This document shows positions 1-9,329 of a DNA stretch of 64,000 nt, piece after piece. The position numbers and the translations under genes were made by a program. Each line of letters opens with the position of its first letter. Within the stretch, counting starts at the first letter, position 1. The DNA comes from CAZLMG01 sp964560765. Its GTDB lineage: Bacteria > Bdellovibrionota_B > Oligoflexia > Oligoflexales > CAZLMG01. The DNA is taken from assembly GCA_964560765.1 (NCBI GenBank), contig CAZLMG010000002.1, positions 211,905 to 275,904 on the forward strand. The letters run 5' to 3'. The notes beneath the pieces are model-generated. The model searched no databases. It was given only the letters and a program-made list of their open reading frames with translations, and was not told where the DNA came from.

Positions 1-1
1 G

Positions 2-841
2 TTCCGTTTGCAGGTGTCGCAACCAGGCCGAGAGATCCATTACATTTTCAACGGTCAAACGTTTCAAGCCTGCATTCGAGCTCCTGATGCCGCGCACTTC
101 ACACAGCCCGATGGCAAGAAGGCAAATGCAAAAATTCTAGATGCGCTGAAGTCAGGTGTCTGCGTACCAGCACCCATCAATGTAGTTACCAGCTTCTACC
201 TATCACCGCACAATTTCGTTTCTGCCCTCGACATTACTGATAGCTTGCAACTGCGCTTGAAACTCAAAGAGCTTTCACACGTTGATGGGGCCAAGCAAAC
301 GATACTTGGCCGAGAGTGCATTAAGCGTGAGTCAAAGATGCAATACGAGTACTTTGCTTACCTCAGCGGGCATGACTTGCAGAATCAAGCCATCGAGGCC
401 GGTTGCGTGGCGGCAGACCTGACCTGGAGACGGGGACTGTGGCGCCAGCTTTCCCGGATGCTGCTGCAACAGAAGTCGGGCCGCGAACTCCGGCAATCGC
501 TGATGGAAAAGAAGCTAGAAGATGAAGGCTTATCTCTCACCAAAGAGGCATCATTCCAAATTCAAGATACCGGAAAAAAGCAACGACAGGTCGAGCTCTC
601 CGTGGCCACAGATAAGATCGAACCGTCCAAATTTGTCAGCAAGGATTTTGCAGCGCCACACGGATATCAGATTCAAACACATTTCACAGATGTAAAAGTA
701 GCTTCGACCAAGTCAGGCACAAGTGCTGTCGCGACCACTCCCACCGAGAATATACCCTCGGCGAGCACAACCGAGGAAAAGGACAGCTCCGGCAAGTTGG
801 ACTTGAACATGCTGCTTTGGTTTATGACGTTAGCGCTGTAA
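2..841 (+). CDS. Unrecognised protein, 5' end cut by window edge
   Basis: The reading frame is open from the first bases of the window, so the true start probably lies upstream; the first in-window start codon is a TTG at position 10 with no convincing ribosome binding site, or one further in. About 280 residues are visible. I recognise no family. The middle is rich in charged residues (Lys/Glu/Arg stretch around residues 140-190) and the last 70 residues are Ser/Thr/Lys-rich and look disordered, ending in a short hydrophobic tail (LNMLLWFMTLAL). The neighbouring gene on the other strand converges on it, with a hairpin between the two stops. Function unknown. Confidence 0.6.
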   Translation, partial: FRLQVSQPGREIHYIFNGQTFQACIRAPDAAHFTQPDGKKANAKILDALKSGVCVPAPINVVTSFYLSPHNFVSALDITDSLQLRLKLKELSHVDGAKQTILGRECIKRESKMQYEYFAYLSGHDLQNQAIEAGCVAADLTWRRGLWRQLSRMLLQQKSGRELRQSLMEKKLEDEGLSLTKEASFQIQDTGKKQRQVELSVATDKIEPSKFVSKDFAAPHGYQIQTHFTDVKVASTKSGTSAVATTPTENIPSASTTEEKDSSGKLDLNMLLWFMTLAL

Positions 842-846
842 CAGGC

Positions 847-874
847 GTTAGCGGCCGCACCTGCAGCCGCTAGC
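847..874. terminator. Hairpin between convergent genes
   Basis: Nine-base inverted repeat GTTAGCGGC (847-855) and GCCGCTAGC (866-874), one G-U pair in the RNA, with a 10-base loop. It sits exactly between two convergent stop codons, which fits a bidirectional terminator, but neither side has a clear T tract. Confidence 0.5.
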
Positions 875-880
875 TCTCGC

Positions 881-3229
881 CTACTTGTGAGTGAACGTAT
901 AGACGCCGTTCCAGTTTTCGCCGGGCCCATGCTTTCTGAACTCGGTGATTCTCTCAAGATACAGGTTGGATGGACCGTCATTTAAACGAATGTTCAGGCA
1001 CGTCAAAAACTCTTTCTCGGCCTCGGCCCATTTTTGCTGCAGATAGAAGCTTCGTCCTCGCTCAAAATGACCAATCAAGTCTGTCATCATATCTGGCCGA
1101 GGCAAGAGATCTGGGCGCATCAGCTCGAAGACCTTGATGGGTTCATTCTTGCCCTTCACGCGAATATCATCCAGGTCTCTCGTGTAGAAGCGACCAGGAG
1201 TTAGCCGTTCCATTGTATTCTTGGAGATGATGATCTTGACGCCGTATTCCTTCGTGCTGCCTTCCAAGCGCGCTCCCAAGTTTACCGCATCCCCCATAAC
1301 CGTGTAAGTAAACCGGTCCTGCGATCCCATGTTTCCGACCGACATAGGTCCGGTGTTCAAGCCAATTCCAATGTCAGGCTTGGGAAAGCCCTTTTTCGCC
1401 ATCGTTTCCCGTAACACATCCAAGCGGCGCAGATGTTCAATGGCGACGGCAGCAGCGCGGTCCGCCTGATCCGGCAAAGGCAAGGGAGCGCCCCAAAAGG
1501 CCATGATCGCATCGCCAATGTACTTATCGAGAGTTCCGCCAGACTTCAAAATCGCGTCGGTCATGGGCGTGAAGTATTCATTCATGAACTCCACGAGCTT
1601 TTCCGGACTCAAGGACTCAGAGATCGTGGTGAAGCCACGAACATCGGAGAAATACACGGTCAATTCCTTGCGCTCCCCACCCAACTTCAAGGCCTCCGGG
1701 TCATCCAGAACCTGATTGATCACGTCTGGGCTCAGGTAGTGCTGAAAGGCGCCCTTAACTTTCTTCTTCTCTCGCTCTTCGGTCATGTACTTATAAATCA
1801 TGGTCGAAATGAACATGGTGCCAATCTCAAATGCGGGCACGGCCATGAAGGCCCAGGTACCCTGGCCAAACCAAACGTACTTATCGAAATAGTAATAACC
1901 GACGGCAAAGGCGATGACCGCAAATCCGGATAGCAGAGCTCTACCGAAAATCATCAGCGGCGCAAAAAGCAAACCGACGGCCAAGACGATCATCAATTCG
2001 GTTTCGTAAATAGAAACTGGACGGCGCAAGTAATCACCGGCGATGATATTGTCGACAACCGCAGCGTGGTTCTCTACCCCATCGATGGACGGGTCAAAGG
2101 GGTTGGGCCGCATATCGTTTGTACCCGTCGCCGTTGCGCCCAGCAGAAGCACCGCACCCTGCAGGCTCTTTTGCTCCTCCGGAGAGAAGGAGTTCCGGTA
2201 AGCATCTGCCAAACTATAATGGTGAAAGGAAGAGCGTCCAGGTCCGCGGTGATTCACCAGAATACGACCAACACCAGCTGGATCGACTGGGATTTTGATT
2301 TCATCTGATTCGTCATCCCGATTGAAGAGCGAGATAGTCTCGACGCCAAAGTCATCAAAAAAGACGACAATGTCACGATTCATATATTCAGCCACAGTCT
2401 TCAGCGCCAGCGATGGCATAAGATGACCATCGACATTGGCAACGAGAGTAACCCAACGATTGATCGCATCGTCGTCAGCATCATTGCCGAAATAGGCAAA
2501 GTGCGGCGAAGCATCCGCAATCACTGGGACGTTGGAGCGCAAGCCGTAGGCTTTGGATAGATTCGGATAATCGGCCAGCGTCTTGCCGTCAGGCATGACG
2601 ACTCCGAAGATCTCAGACGAGAGCATGGTTTCCAGGCCAGCGTAGCGAGGCCCATCGCCCAAATTGAATTCAGCTTCCGACGGAATTCCAAAAAAGAAAT
2701 ATCCAAGTACGACGTTTTGAAAGCGCCGAATTGCGTCCGCAAAGATCTGATCGCTTGGACTGTGCTTCAGCATGTTCTCAATGGCAGTCATGGACGCGCG
2801 ATTGGATCTACCTTGAGCCAAAGTAGCTATGATGTCTTTTGCATCGGAGAGGCGAGCTTCTTGCGGTTCGGCGTAAATAGCGTCAAACCCTATCCAAGCT
2901 ACTCCCAGCTTTTTCAAATTGTCGAAGGCCTGAGCGTAAAACTTCCGAGGAAAAGGGAACGAACCAAACTCCGTCAGACTTCGCTCATCGATGGCTAATA
3001 TGCCGACTTTGCCTGTTGGCTTTTCCGCACCCCGACTATGAAAGCGAAAATCGAGAAGCTTACTCTCGACCCGATAGACGAGATCGTTGCCACCGATAAA
3101 ACTGAAACTGGCATAATGCTGAAACAACATCCAATACGACGCGGCTATCACCGTTCCACATATCACCAGTAAAGGTAGATTCTTTTTCACGCTATGAAGA
3201 AATCCGGAGCGATGCTTGGGCTTGGACAT
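881..3229 (-). CDS. CHASE2-domain adenylate/guanylate cyclase
   Basis: A membrane-bound class III nucleotide cyclase that would make cAMP (or cGMP) in response to something sensed outside the cytoplasm. Residue numbers use the ATG at 3229. One N-terminal membrane helix (about 18-36) is followed by an extracytoplasmic CHASE2 sensor (about 45-395), then about three membrane helices (410-480) and a C-terminal cyclase domain (520-705). Both metal-binding aspartates are present (SDVRGF, Asp529; YIGDAI, Asp573), as are a purine-selecting Lys569 and the Asn650/Arg654 transition-state pair in GDAVNLGARLE, so it should be active. A longer TTG start at 3238 is possible, but the ATG has an AAGGA nine bases upstream. 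cAMP or cGMP cannot be decided safely from the sequence. Confidence 0.9.
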   Translation of the reverse strand: MSKPKHRSGFLHSVKKNLPLLVICGTVIAASYWMLFQHYASFSFIGGNDLVYRVESKLLDFRFHSRGAEKPTGKVGILAIDERSLTEFGSFPFPRKFYAQAFDNLKKLGVAWIGFDAIYAEPQEARLSDAKDIIATLAQGRSNRASMTAIENMLKHSPSDQIFADAIRRFQNVVLGYFFFGIPSEAEFNLGDGPRYAGLETMLSSEIFGVVMPDGKTLADYPNLSKAYGLRSNVPVIADASPHFAYFGNDADDDAINRWVTLVANVDGHLMPSLALKTVAEYMNRDIVVFFDDFGVETISLFNRDDESDEIKIPVDPAGVGRILVNHRGPGRSSFHHYSLADAYRNSFSPEEQKSLQGAVLLLGATATGTNDMRPNPFDPSIDGVENHAAVVDNIIAGDYLRRPVSIYETELMIVLAVGLLFAPLMIFGRALLSGFAVIAFAVGYYYFDKYVWFGQGTWAFMAVPAFEIGTMFISTMIYKYMTEEREKKKVKGAFQHYLSPDVINQVLDDPEALKLGGERKELTVYFSDVRGFTTISESLSPEKLVEFMNEYFTPMTDAILKSGGTLDKYIGDAIMAFWGAPLPLPDQADRAAAVAIEHLRRLDVLRETMAKKGFPKPDIGIGLNTGPMSVGNMGSQDRFTYTVMGDAVNLGARLEGSTKEYGVKIIISKNTMERLTPGRFYTRDLDDIRVKGKNEPIKVFELMRPDLLPRPDMMTDLIGHFERGRSFYLQQKWAEAEKEFLTCLNIRLNDGPSNLYLERITEFRKHGPGENWNGVYTFTHK

Positions 3230-3429
3230 GGGCAACAATCCTTGTCAGTGTTAAAAACCAACTGTTCTTGGATATCGGCCGAGGTTGAGCAGCTCCTTAG
3301 CAAAAAATAAAAAATCGCAACTTATTGATTTACAAGGACAAAAGATTACTGCGCCGCCAGTTGCGCGGTTGCCGCTCCTGGGTTACAACAAGACCCACTG
3401 TCGACAAGCACTAACGTGGAGATACAGGC

Positions 3430-4200
3430 GTGCAACCCGAGACTCGCCAAAACAAGCGAAAAGCCAAGAAACATCAGCAGGATATGGAAAAAGCTTCGGA
3501 CCTTTCTCCGGATACCGATGTTGGACCCCACAGTGTTGGGGCTGACATTGAAGGCATTCCTTTGGACGCCTATGCCGCAGCACACGACCTGCCACAATCC
3601 GCTGTTTGGGCCAAGATCAAGGCTGGTGTGCTGGTCGCAAGGTCACAGCACGGCAAAGTGTATGTGTATGGCGAGTCCGTTCCCGATTTTGCACCGACCG
3701 GCACGGATCGCGCGCCTCCCCCATCTCAGACGCCCTCCTTGGCAGCTGCCGGGCTAACAAACATCGTCACGGCTGAAAGTAACCACCAATCCGCTGCGCT
3801 GCCCCCGCCGCCCCTGGGAGCTTCGCCAGCGGCTGTATCGAGCCAGGGAACGGGGACTCAGTTCTTGTCGCTATCCGGCCGGTTTGCCGATTCACCGGAA
3901 GTCGCCCTGTTGTTAGATCACCTGAGCTTAGCCAAAGAGGAGAATCGTGAAGTGCTGCGCCTGGCTCAGGAGTCCATTCAAAGCATGACCGCCATGACCG
4001 AGCGCGTGATGCTGGCCAAAGATCAACTGCTTGGGGAAAAAGATCGCCTGCTCAACCACAAGGACCAGCTCATCGAAGAACGGCGATTGCAGATGGAAAC
4101 GCTACGAGAGCGAGTCCAGTACCAAGAGCAGCAATTGCGGAAAGCCCGACAAGACCTAGAAGACATGGAGACTTTAACCCGAACTTTGGCAAATAGCTAA
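3430..4200 (+). CDS. HTH-like N-terminal domain plus C-terminal coiled coil
   Basis: A 256-residue soluble protein. The GTG start has a GGAG eight bases upstream; an ATG at 3484 is the alternative. Residues about 45-80 (LDAYAAAHDLPQSAVW followed by KIKAGVLVARSQHGKVYVY) look like the small excisionase/MerR-type helix-turn-helix with a wing. A Pro/Ala-rich linker covers about 95-145. The last 100 residues are a long charged heptad-like coiled coil (many Lys/Glu/Gln, with repeats such as KDQLLGEKDRLLNHKDQL). I do not recognise a named family. A DNA-binding adaptor that oligomerises through the coil is a reasonable inference, not a demonstrated role. Confidence 0.75.
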   Translation: MQPETRQNKRKAKKHQQDMEKASDLSPDTDVGPHSVGADIEGIPLDAYAAAHDLPQSAVWAKIKAGVLVARSQHGKVYVYGESVPDFAPTGTDRAPPPSQTPSLAAAGLTNIVTAESNHQSAALPPPPLGASPAAVSSQGTGTQFLSLSGRFADSPEVALLLDHLSLAKEENREVLRLAQESIQSMTAMTERVMLAKDQLLGEKDRLLNHKDQLIEERRLQMETLRERVQYQEQQLRKARQDLEDMETLTRTLANS

Positions 4201-4333
4201 AAAAGTGGTGTCAAAACTTTCGTCAAGCCGCCGCCGATTTCGCGATCTAACATACTGATATTAAAGTTATTTTTACCTCAACCTTCAGGCTTTCTCCGGG
4301 TTCGAACGATAAGCGAACTTAGGAGGAAAAGCT

Positions 4334-5575
4334 GTGACGCAAAGGCGTTTCAAATTTGACACGTTGCTTTTTGCAGCCGGTGTGACCTGGCTGGTATCGC
4401 TATCCAATCCGGCGATCGCCCTCGAAATACCGGAGGTATTCGTACCTGTGCGCCCCCTAGGCATGGGTGACGCTTTCGTAGCAGTTGCCAATGATGAAGA
4501 CGCTGTCTGGCACAACCCAGCAGGGGTATCCCGCATCCGCAAAGCTCGCTCCCGCTCAACATTGAATCTGTTTAAACTGCCGAACGTCTCGGTGGGCGTT
4601 AACACTGAGGGACGGGCGTTTTACCAAGAATTTAACCAGCAAGACGACTCTCTTGCCGACTACGTAGCCGAGAACAGCGGCGTTGAGGCAGGCAAGCCCT
4701 TCTGGTTCAATGTGTCCGCGTTTCCCATGATGATGCTAGACTTGGGATCGGTTCCCAGCCTCATCGGCCTCTTCAGCAACAATACCGGAAAAATCGTCAT
4801 TGAGCAGGACTCTTCAGAGACCGCAGAGGTCGAGATCATTTCCGACGTCGGAGGAGTCGTCTCGATGGCCTTTCCCGACCGTACCAACCGCTTCGCCGTG
4901 GGTGTCACGGTTCGCGGCATCGCTCGTTACGCCTACCAGGATCTCGTTCCAACGAATGACTTAGACGATCGCGAAGTGATGCGCGCAAATTTTGAAGGCT
5001 ATGCCAACCAGTCAATTGGCATTGGTGTCGACATAGGTATGATCGCGACTTTCGCCGACTTCTGGTACCCGACCATTGGCTTATCCATTCTGAATTTGCC
5101 CATTGGTTGTAAGGATGACTATCTCAATCCGTTCAGCAAGAAGCGCCAAACCATTTGCGGTACGGTCTACTCGGGGTCCTTCGCCAATGAGGATGCATTG
5201 AGCACCGTCGATCCTACCGATATCCGAGCGGGCTTTTCCGTGACCCCGCGCCTGGGGCGCAATTTGGCCATTCGCCTCGCTGCCGACATCCACCATTTGA
5301 ATTTTGAAATGGGCGATGAAACTTATGCCGGGCTACCCGACATTGAGTTCAACAAAATGGTGCACATGGGAGCAGAACTCTTTGTCGGCAATCCTTTGCT
5401 CCCCAGCGATTTCGCGATTCGCACGGGATACTCTCAAGGATTTTTTGCCATGGGTGCCTCCTTTACACTGGGCTTTATCGCCTTCGACTTCGCCACCTAC
5501 GGCCGCGACGTCTCGAGCACCACCAAAGCCATCGAAGACCGCCGCGTCGTGGGCACTCTTTCCCTAGACTTCTAG
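4334..5575 (+). CDS. PorV/UPF0164-like outer-membrane barrel protein
   Basis: Exported 413-residue protein. The GTG start has a perfect AGGAGG seven bases upstream. A signal peptide ends near residue 29 (PAIALEI). The segment after it, RPLGMGDAFVAVANDEDAVW followed by HNPAG, is the characteristic N-terminal signature of PorV/PorQ-like and UPF0164 membrane proteins, related to the FadL fold. The rest alternates polar and hydrophobic residues as in beta strands. In Bacteroidetes PorV acts in type IX secretion, but many homologues elsewhere have no known role, and no type IX genes are seen here. A lipoprotein gene follows 122 bp downstream on the same strand. Confidence 0.75.
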   Translation: MTQRRFKFDTLLFAAGVTWLVSLSNPAIALEIPEVFVPVRPLGMGDAFVAVANDEDAVWHNPAGVSRIRKARSRSTLNLFKLPNVSVGVNTEGRAFYQEFNQQDDSLADYVAENSGVEAGKPFWFNVSAFPMMMLDLGSVPSLIGLFSNNTGKIVIEQDSSETAEVEIISDVGGVVSMAFPDRTNRFAVGVTVRGIARYAYQDLVPTNDLDDREVMRANFEGYANQSIGIGVDIGMIATFADFWYPTIGLSILNLPIGCKDDYLNPFSKKRQTICGTVYSGSFANEDALSTVDPTDIRAGFSVTPRLGRNLAIRLAADIHHLNFEMGDETYAGLPDIEFNKMVHMGAELFVGNPLLPSDFAIRTGYSQGFFAMGASFTLGFIAFDFATYGRDVSSTTKAIEDRRVVGTLSLDF

Positions 5576-5697
5576 CCATTTCCTTGACTTGCCAGCAATT
5601 CCCACTAGCGCGATCGGCACTGGTCGAATGCCTGCTATCAGGGTAGAATTTTCCATGGCAGCAATTCACCAGCTATCGACCAGTAAGGGCGCCACTT

Positions 5698-6780
5698 ATG
5701 ATCATTGCATTACGCCAGCGCTGGCCTGCGGCAGTCACTGCCCTGGCACTCACAACATTACTCGCCTCATGCGTGACGAAGCCAACGACATCCAAACGAA
5801 AGAAAACCCGCAGTACGCCGAGGACTAGTGAGCCAGTTGTTGCCAACACTACCGAAACGCAGCCGAAGTCTGCGCCGATGCCACTTCCGCAATCGACAAA
5901 GCAGCGTCAGACTCCATATTACGAAGATTTAATCGCGATGGTCACCCGGCATGCCATGGTAAAGGACTCGCTCGACAGCAATGAGCGCACCCTGATGGCT
6001 CAACTTCCTGAACGACCTGACCCAGGATCCCTGGAGGAAGCTGCGATCATTTTGGCCGCAGCAAAGCTCTCTCTCGATGGGAGTGATGTCCCTTCAGTGA
6101 TCGCGAACTCTAGCCCCAGCGGCAATGACCTTGAAAACATGGAATCACTTGAGAAAGCGTGCACGAGTCGAGACATCAACTTGGTGCGTGCTTTAAACAC
6201 AAACCCTATCCTACGTTCAGCATCCGTTCATCGCCTCATCGCCGATGCTTTGCTGCGCAGCAAAGACAGTGCTGCATTTGCCAAGGATGTTCGTTCGGCG
6301 ATTAAGGCACAGGCGGAACAGTGGCAAATCCTTTCCACGGACCAATCCCTGTTTCCAGAAGCTGTAACCACAGCTCCAGCACCCGCAATGATCAGCGCGG
6401 CGGACTTACGCAGCGGTGACGCTTTGCTGATGGAAGCCCAAGCTCTTGCCAATCAAAGTCGCTACCAAGATGCCGTGAATCGCTTGTCTCTGATTCCAGA
6501 AGGGAATCCGCTCTATCCGCAAGCGCAAGAGCGCGTAAAGGCCTTCAGCAATCGCGCTGTGAGTGATCTTCGGCAAAAGGCCGCTCAGGCATTTCAGAGT
6601 TCTCTGCCGGTGGGAGACGCTAAGGCAAAGCTGGCCTACCTACAGCAGGCTCAGCGATTTCTCGAAGACGCGTTGAATCAGTTTCCGGCTGCAGATCATT
6701 TGCCGACAGTACGTGAAAATCTTTCTGTCATCACGCAAGATCTCATGGAACTACAGTCCCAGCTTGGGAGCGCTAACTGA
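5698..6780 (+). CDS. Helical, TPR-like lipoprotein of unknown function
   Basis: A 360-residue protein with a clear lipoprotein signal: basic N-terminus, hydrophobic stretch and lipobox LLASC (Cys25), followed by a Lys/Thr/Pro-rich linker. The body is almost entirely helical. Residues about 235-355 look like TPR-type repeats (LMEAQALANQSRYQDAVNRL, then a second similar unit), as found in scaffolds for envelope complexes. It is in the same direction as the PorV-like gene upstream and converges on prc. No enzymatic motif is visible; the function is not assigned. Confidence 0.7.
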   Translation: MIIALRQRWPAAVTALALTTLLASCVTKPTTSKRKKTRSTPRTSEPVVANTTETQPKSAPMPLPQSTKQRQTPYYEDLIAMVTRHAMVKDSLDSNERTLMAQLPERPDPGSLEEAAIILAAAKLSLDGSDVPSVIANSSPSGNDLENMESLEKACTSRDINLVRALNTNPILRSASVHRLIADALLRSKDSAAFAKDVRSAIKAQAEQWQILSTDQSLFPEAVTTAPAPAMISAADLRSGDALLMEAQALANQSRYQDAVNRLSLIPEGNPLYPQAQERVKAFSNRAVSDLRQKAAQAFQSSLPVGDAKAKLAYLQQAQRFLEDALNQFPAADHLPTVRENLSVITQDLMELQSQLGSAN

Positions 6781-6858
6781 ACGACTTTTGCTTTACTTGA
6801 CACTCCGTGCCAGCGTTAACCATCCGCAACGAAGCAGATGGCTATGCATCGCCAGGAT

Positions 6859-9042
6859 CTAATTGATTCCTTTTGCTCCCTTACGGGCTGGAGCCGCGTC
6901 CTTTATAGGTGCCTCATTAGCCACAGCACCAGGTTGCTTTGTCGCCTTTTGCTCGGCATCGGCAACAGTCGGCTTTTTAGCCTTAGCAGCCTTTTCCTTT
7001 TTCGCGACTGCGGCTTTGATCAGGGCCGGAATTTCTACCAGACCAGTTTTCTGTTTTTTCAGAAGGCGCGCATAGTCGCTTGCGACGCGCAGGGCTTCCT
7101 GAAGGTGCGCATCTTCGTCCAGGACCGGCTCATTCGCCATGTATGCCCTACGCTCGGCCAACTCCTCGGCCTCTTCTTCTTGGTTCTTCTTTGCCGTATC
7201 TTTGTCTTCTTTGAGGCTGACGCGAAAGCGCTCTGCCTCGCCCTTCTTGTACTTCTCAATCTCGTCGAAGATCTTCTTGAACTCCGGGTCACCCTTCACG
7301 CGCTCACCACTAAGCTTCGACAGAGTCTCGACGTAGGGCTTGGTCAAGTTTAGCTTATTAAACGACGCTGGTTTTATCTGATCCCACGGCAGGGCATAAT
7401 CGTAATGCTTTTCGCCGATCTCAAGCAAGTCTACCAGGCTGGGGAATACGATATCCGACTCGACACCGCGCAGCTGCGTCGTGCCGCCGGACGGCCGATA
7501 GAACTTACTGATCGTTATCTTGACCGCCCCCAGCTTCTCGCCGATATCATTAAGATTCTGGACAGTTCCTTTACCAAACGTGTGACTATCACCTAAGATC
7601 AATCCGCGTTCGTAGTCCTGAATTGCGCCCGCCAAAATCTCGCTGGCACTAGCCGACTGGCGGTTGATGAGCACAAGAAGCGGACCCGAGTAGTATGTCT
7701 TACCGTCAGTATCTGACTGTGCTTCGGAAGCTCCTTCCACACCCTTCACCTGCACGACCGGCCCTGAATCAAAAAACAGACCCGCCACACGAATTGATTC
7801 CTCCAAACTTCCTCCGCCGTTGCTGCGCAGGTCCAGTACGAGCGCGTCAATTTTATCTTTGGCCAGCTTCGCGAGCTCTTCGCGGACATCGCGGGAAGAG
7901 CTGCGGTAGTCTTGGGATCGGCTATGCATTCCCTCGAAGTCGACGTAGAAAGAAGGCAAGTTTAACACGCCAATCTTCATGCCCTCGGCCTTACCCGAGG
8001 CTGGATCTTTCACTTTGACGTCGAACGAAGTGCCTTTAGCGACTCGCCCCTGCAGCTGGATTTTTTCTCGGACTACTGGCAGCACGAGTTTTTTAGTCTC
8101 TCCACCTTCTTCGCGGATGACCGTGAGCTTAACCTCTGTGCCAGCAGTACCGCGTATGAGCCGCACAACTTCTCGCAAGTCCATGTCGATCACATCGACG
8201 GGCTCTCCCTCACTCTGTGCCACCGCGATAATCTTGTCATCGAGCTTAAATTTGCCGTTCTTGGAAGCGGCACCACCGGGAACAATGCTTTGGATAATTG
8301 TGAAACCGTCTTCACTCCGCAACACGGCGCCAATTCCTTCCAGTGACAGCTTCGTGTCGATACGAAAATCTTCGAGCTGCTCTGCACCCATATATTCCGA
8401 ATGTGGGTCTAAGCTGGATGAAAATGCGTTCAGAAAAGCTGAGTACACCGTGTCGATGGTTTGTTCATTATGACGCTTCACCACGATTTGGTAGCGCTTG
8501 TTCAACTTCTCTTTCGCCTTGGCGTCGTCACCAAGCGTACCTCGCAACTGCAGAAGCTGGAATTTCACGCGCTTGCGCCATCGTTCGTCTAACTCCTCCT
8601 GTGTGCTCGCAAAGTCTTGCTTCTTGCGATCAATATCCATGTATTCGTCTTTGGTGAAGTCGTACTTCTCCATAATGAGCTTATTAACCATCTTATGGCG
8701 CTCATCAAATCTCTGAGCATAAACTTTTACGACTTCGCTAATGGCGTCGCAATTTCCACCATTGATCATATCGTCGAGCTTCAGCGCATACTTATCGCGG
8801 AAGGCATCCACATCTTTCTTAAAAAAGTACAATTTCCCAGGATCCCAAGACTTCACGAACTGATCAAGAGTGCGCTTGCTCAGCTCGTCATCGAAGGTAT
8901 CGTGGGCGAAGTGATACTTGAGATAAAGGGTCGCCAACTGCCGAACCTGTTGGCATGTCAGCGCCCATGCCGGATTGGCAACAGCTAGCAATCCCAACAT
9001 CAGCAGCGCACGAAGATATTGCAAACGGTTCCTAAAAAACAT
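6859..9042 (-). CDS. prc: Tail-specific periplasmic protease Prc (peptidase S41A)
   Basis: Periplasmic serine protease that trims or degrades proteins from their C-terminal tails; in Gammaproteobacteria it processes PBP3 and turns over peptidoglycan hydrolases. Signal peptide (cleavage after about residue 27), helical Prc-type N-terminal domain (30-220), PDZ domain (about 232-312) and S41 catalytic core (350-530). The Ser-Lys dyad is Ser465 in SASASEILAG and Lys491 in FGKGTVQ. The C-terminal 120 residues are Lys/Glu/Ala-rich and low in complexity. The start has AAGGAGA nine bases upstream. Length (727) is slightly above the E. coli enzyme (682). Confidence 0.95.
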   Translation of the reverse strand: MFFRNRLQYLRALLMLGLLAVANPAWALTCQQVRQLATLYLKYHFAHDTFDDELSKRTLDQFVKSWDPGKLYFFKKDVDAFRDKYALKLDDMINGGNCDAISEVVKVYAQRFDERHKMVNKLIMEKYDFTKDEYMDIDRKKQDFASTQEELDERWRKRVKFQLLQLRGTLGDDAKAKEKLNKRYQIVVKRHNEQTIDTVYSAFLNAFSSSLDPHSEYMGAEQLEDFRIDTKLSLEGIGAVLRSEDGFTIIQSIVPGGAASKNGKFKLDDKIIAVAQSEGEPVDVIDMDLREVVRLIRGTAGTEVKLTVIREEGGETKKLVLPVVREKIQLQGRVAKGTSFDVKVKDPASGKAEGMKIGVLNLPSFYVDFEGMHSRSQDYRSSSRDVREELAKLAKDKIDALVLDLRSNGGGSLEESIRVAGLFFDSGPVVQVKGVEGASEAQSDTDGKTYYSGPLLVLINRQSASASEILAGAIQDYERGLILGDSHTFGKGTVQNLNDIGEKLGAVKITISKFYRPSGGTTQLRGVESDIVFPSLVDLLEIGEKHYDYALPWDQIKPASFNKLNLTKPYVETLSKLSGERVKGDPEFKKIFDEIEKYKKGEAERFRVSLKEDKDTAKKNQEEEAEELAERRAYMANEPVLDEDAHLQEALRVASDYARLLKKQKTGLVEIPALIKAAVAKKEKAAKAKKPTVADAEQKATKQPGAVANEAPIKDAAPARKGAKGIN

Positions 9043-9329
9043 TTCTGTGCCTCTCCTTTTGTCCCACGTCGCGTCGCGATGCGATTCACGAGTCTTTTCG
9101 TCAGGGATGCGAAAATCTCAAGGGCGACGTATTCTCAGTCAGCAAAAAACACCGGATTGTAGCACAACATACTGCGGGTTGGGGTTTTTACTAATTGCCC
9201 CGAGGACAACCTGATCCCCGGCTTTCTGAAAGGGCCCTCCTATGAGCTGACTAAACTTTTCGCATAAGGAACCGAATACATTCATGAGAAGAAACGCGAG
9301 GGTTATGGAAAGTTCAGGAGCGAGTGCCC

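Noticed and set aside
3285..3545. Small plus-strand open frame before the HTH gene
   Set aside because: Overlaps the better-supported GTG gene in another frame and has no recognisable content.
4334..5575. Type IX secretion component
   Set aside because: The PorV-like signature alone is not enough; no other type IX genes are present.
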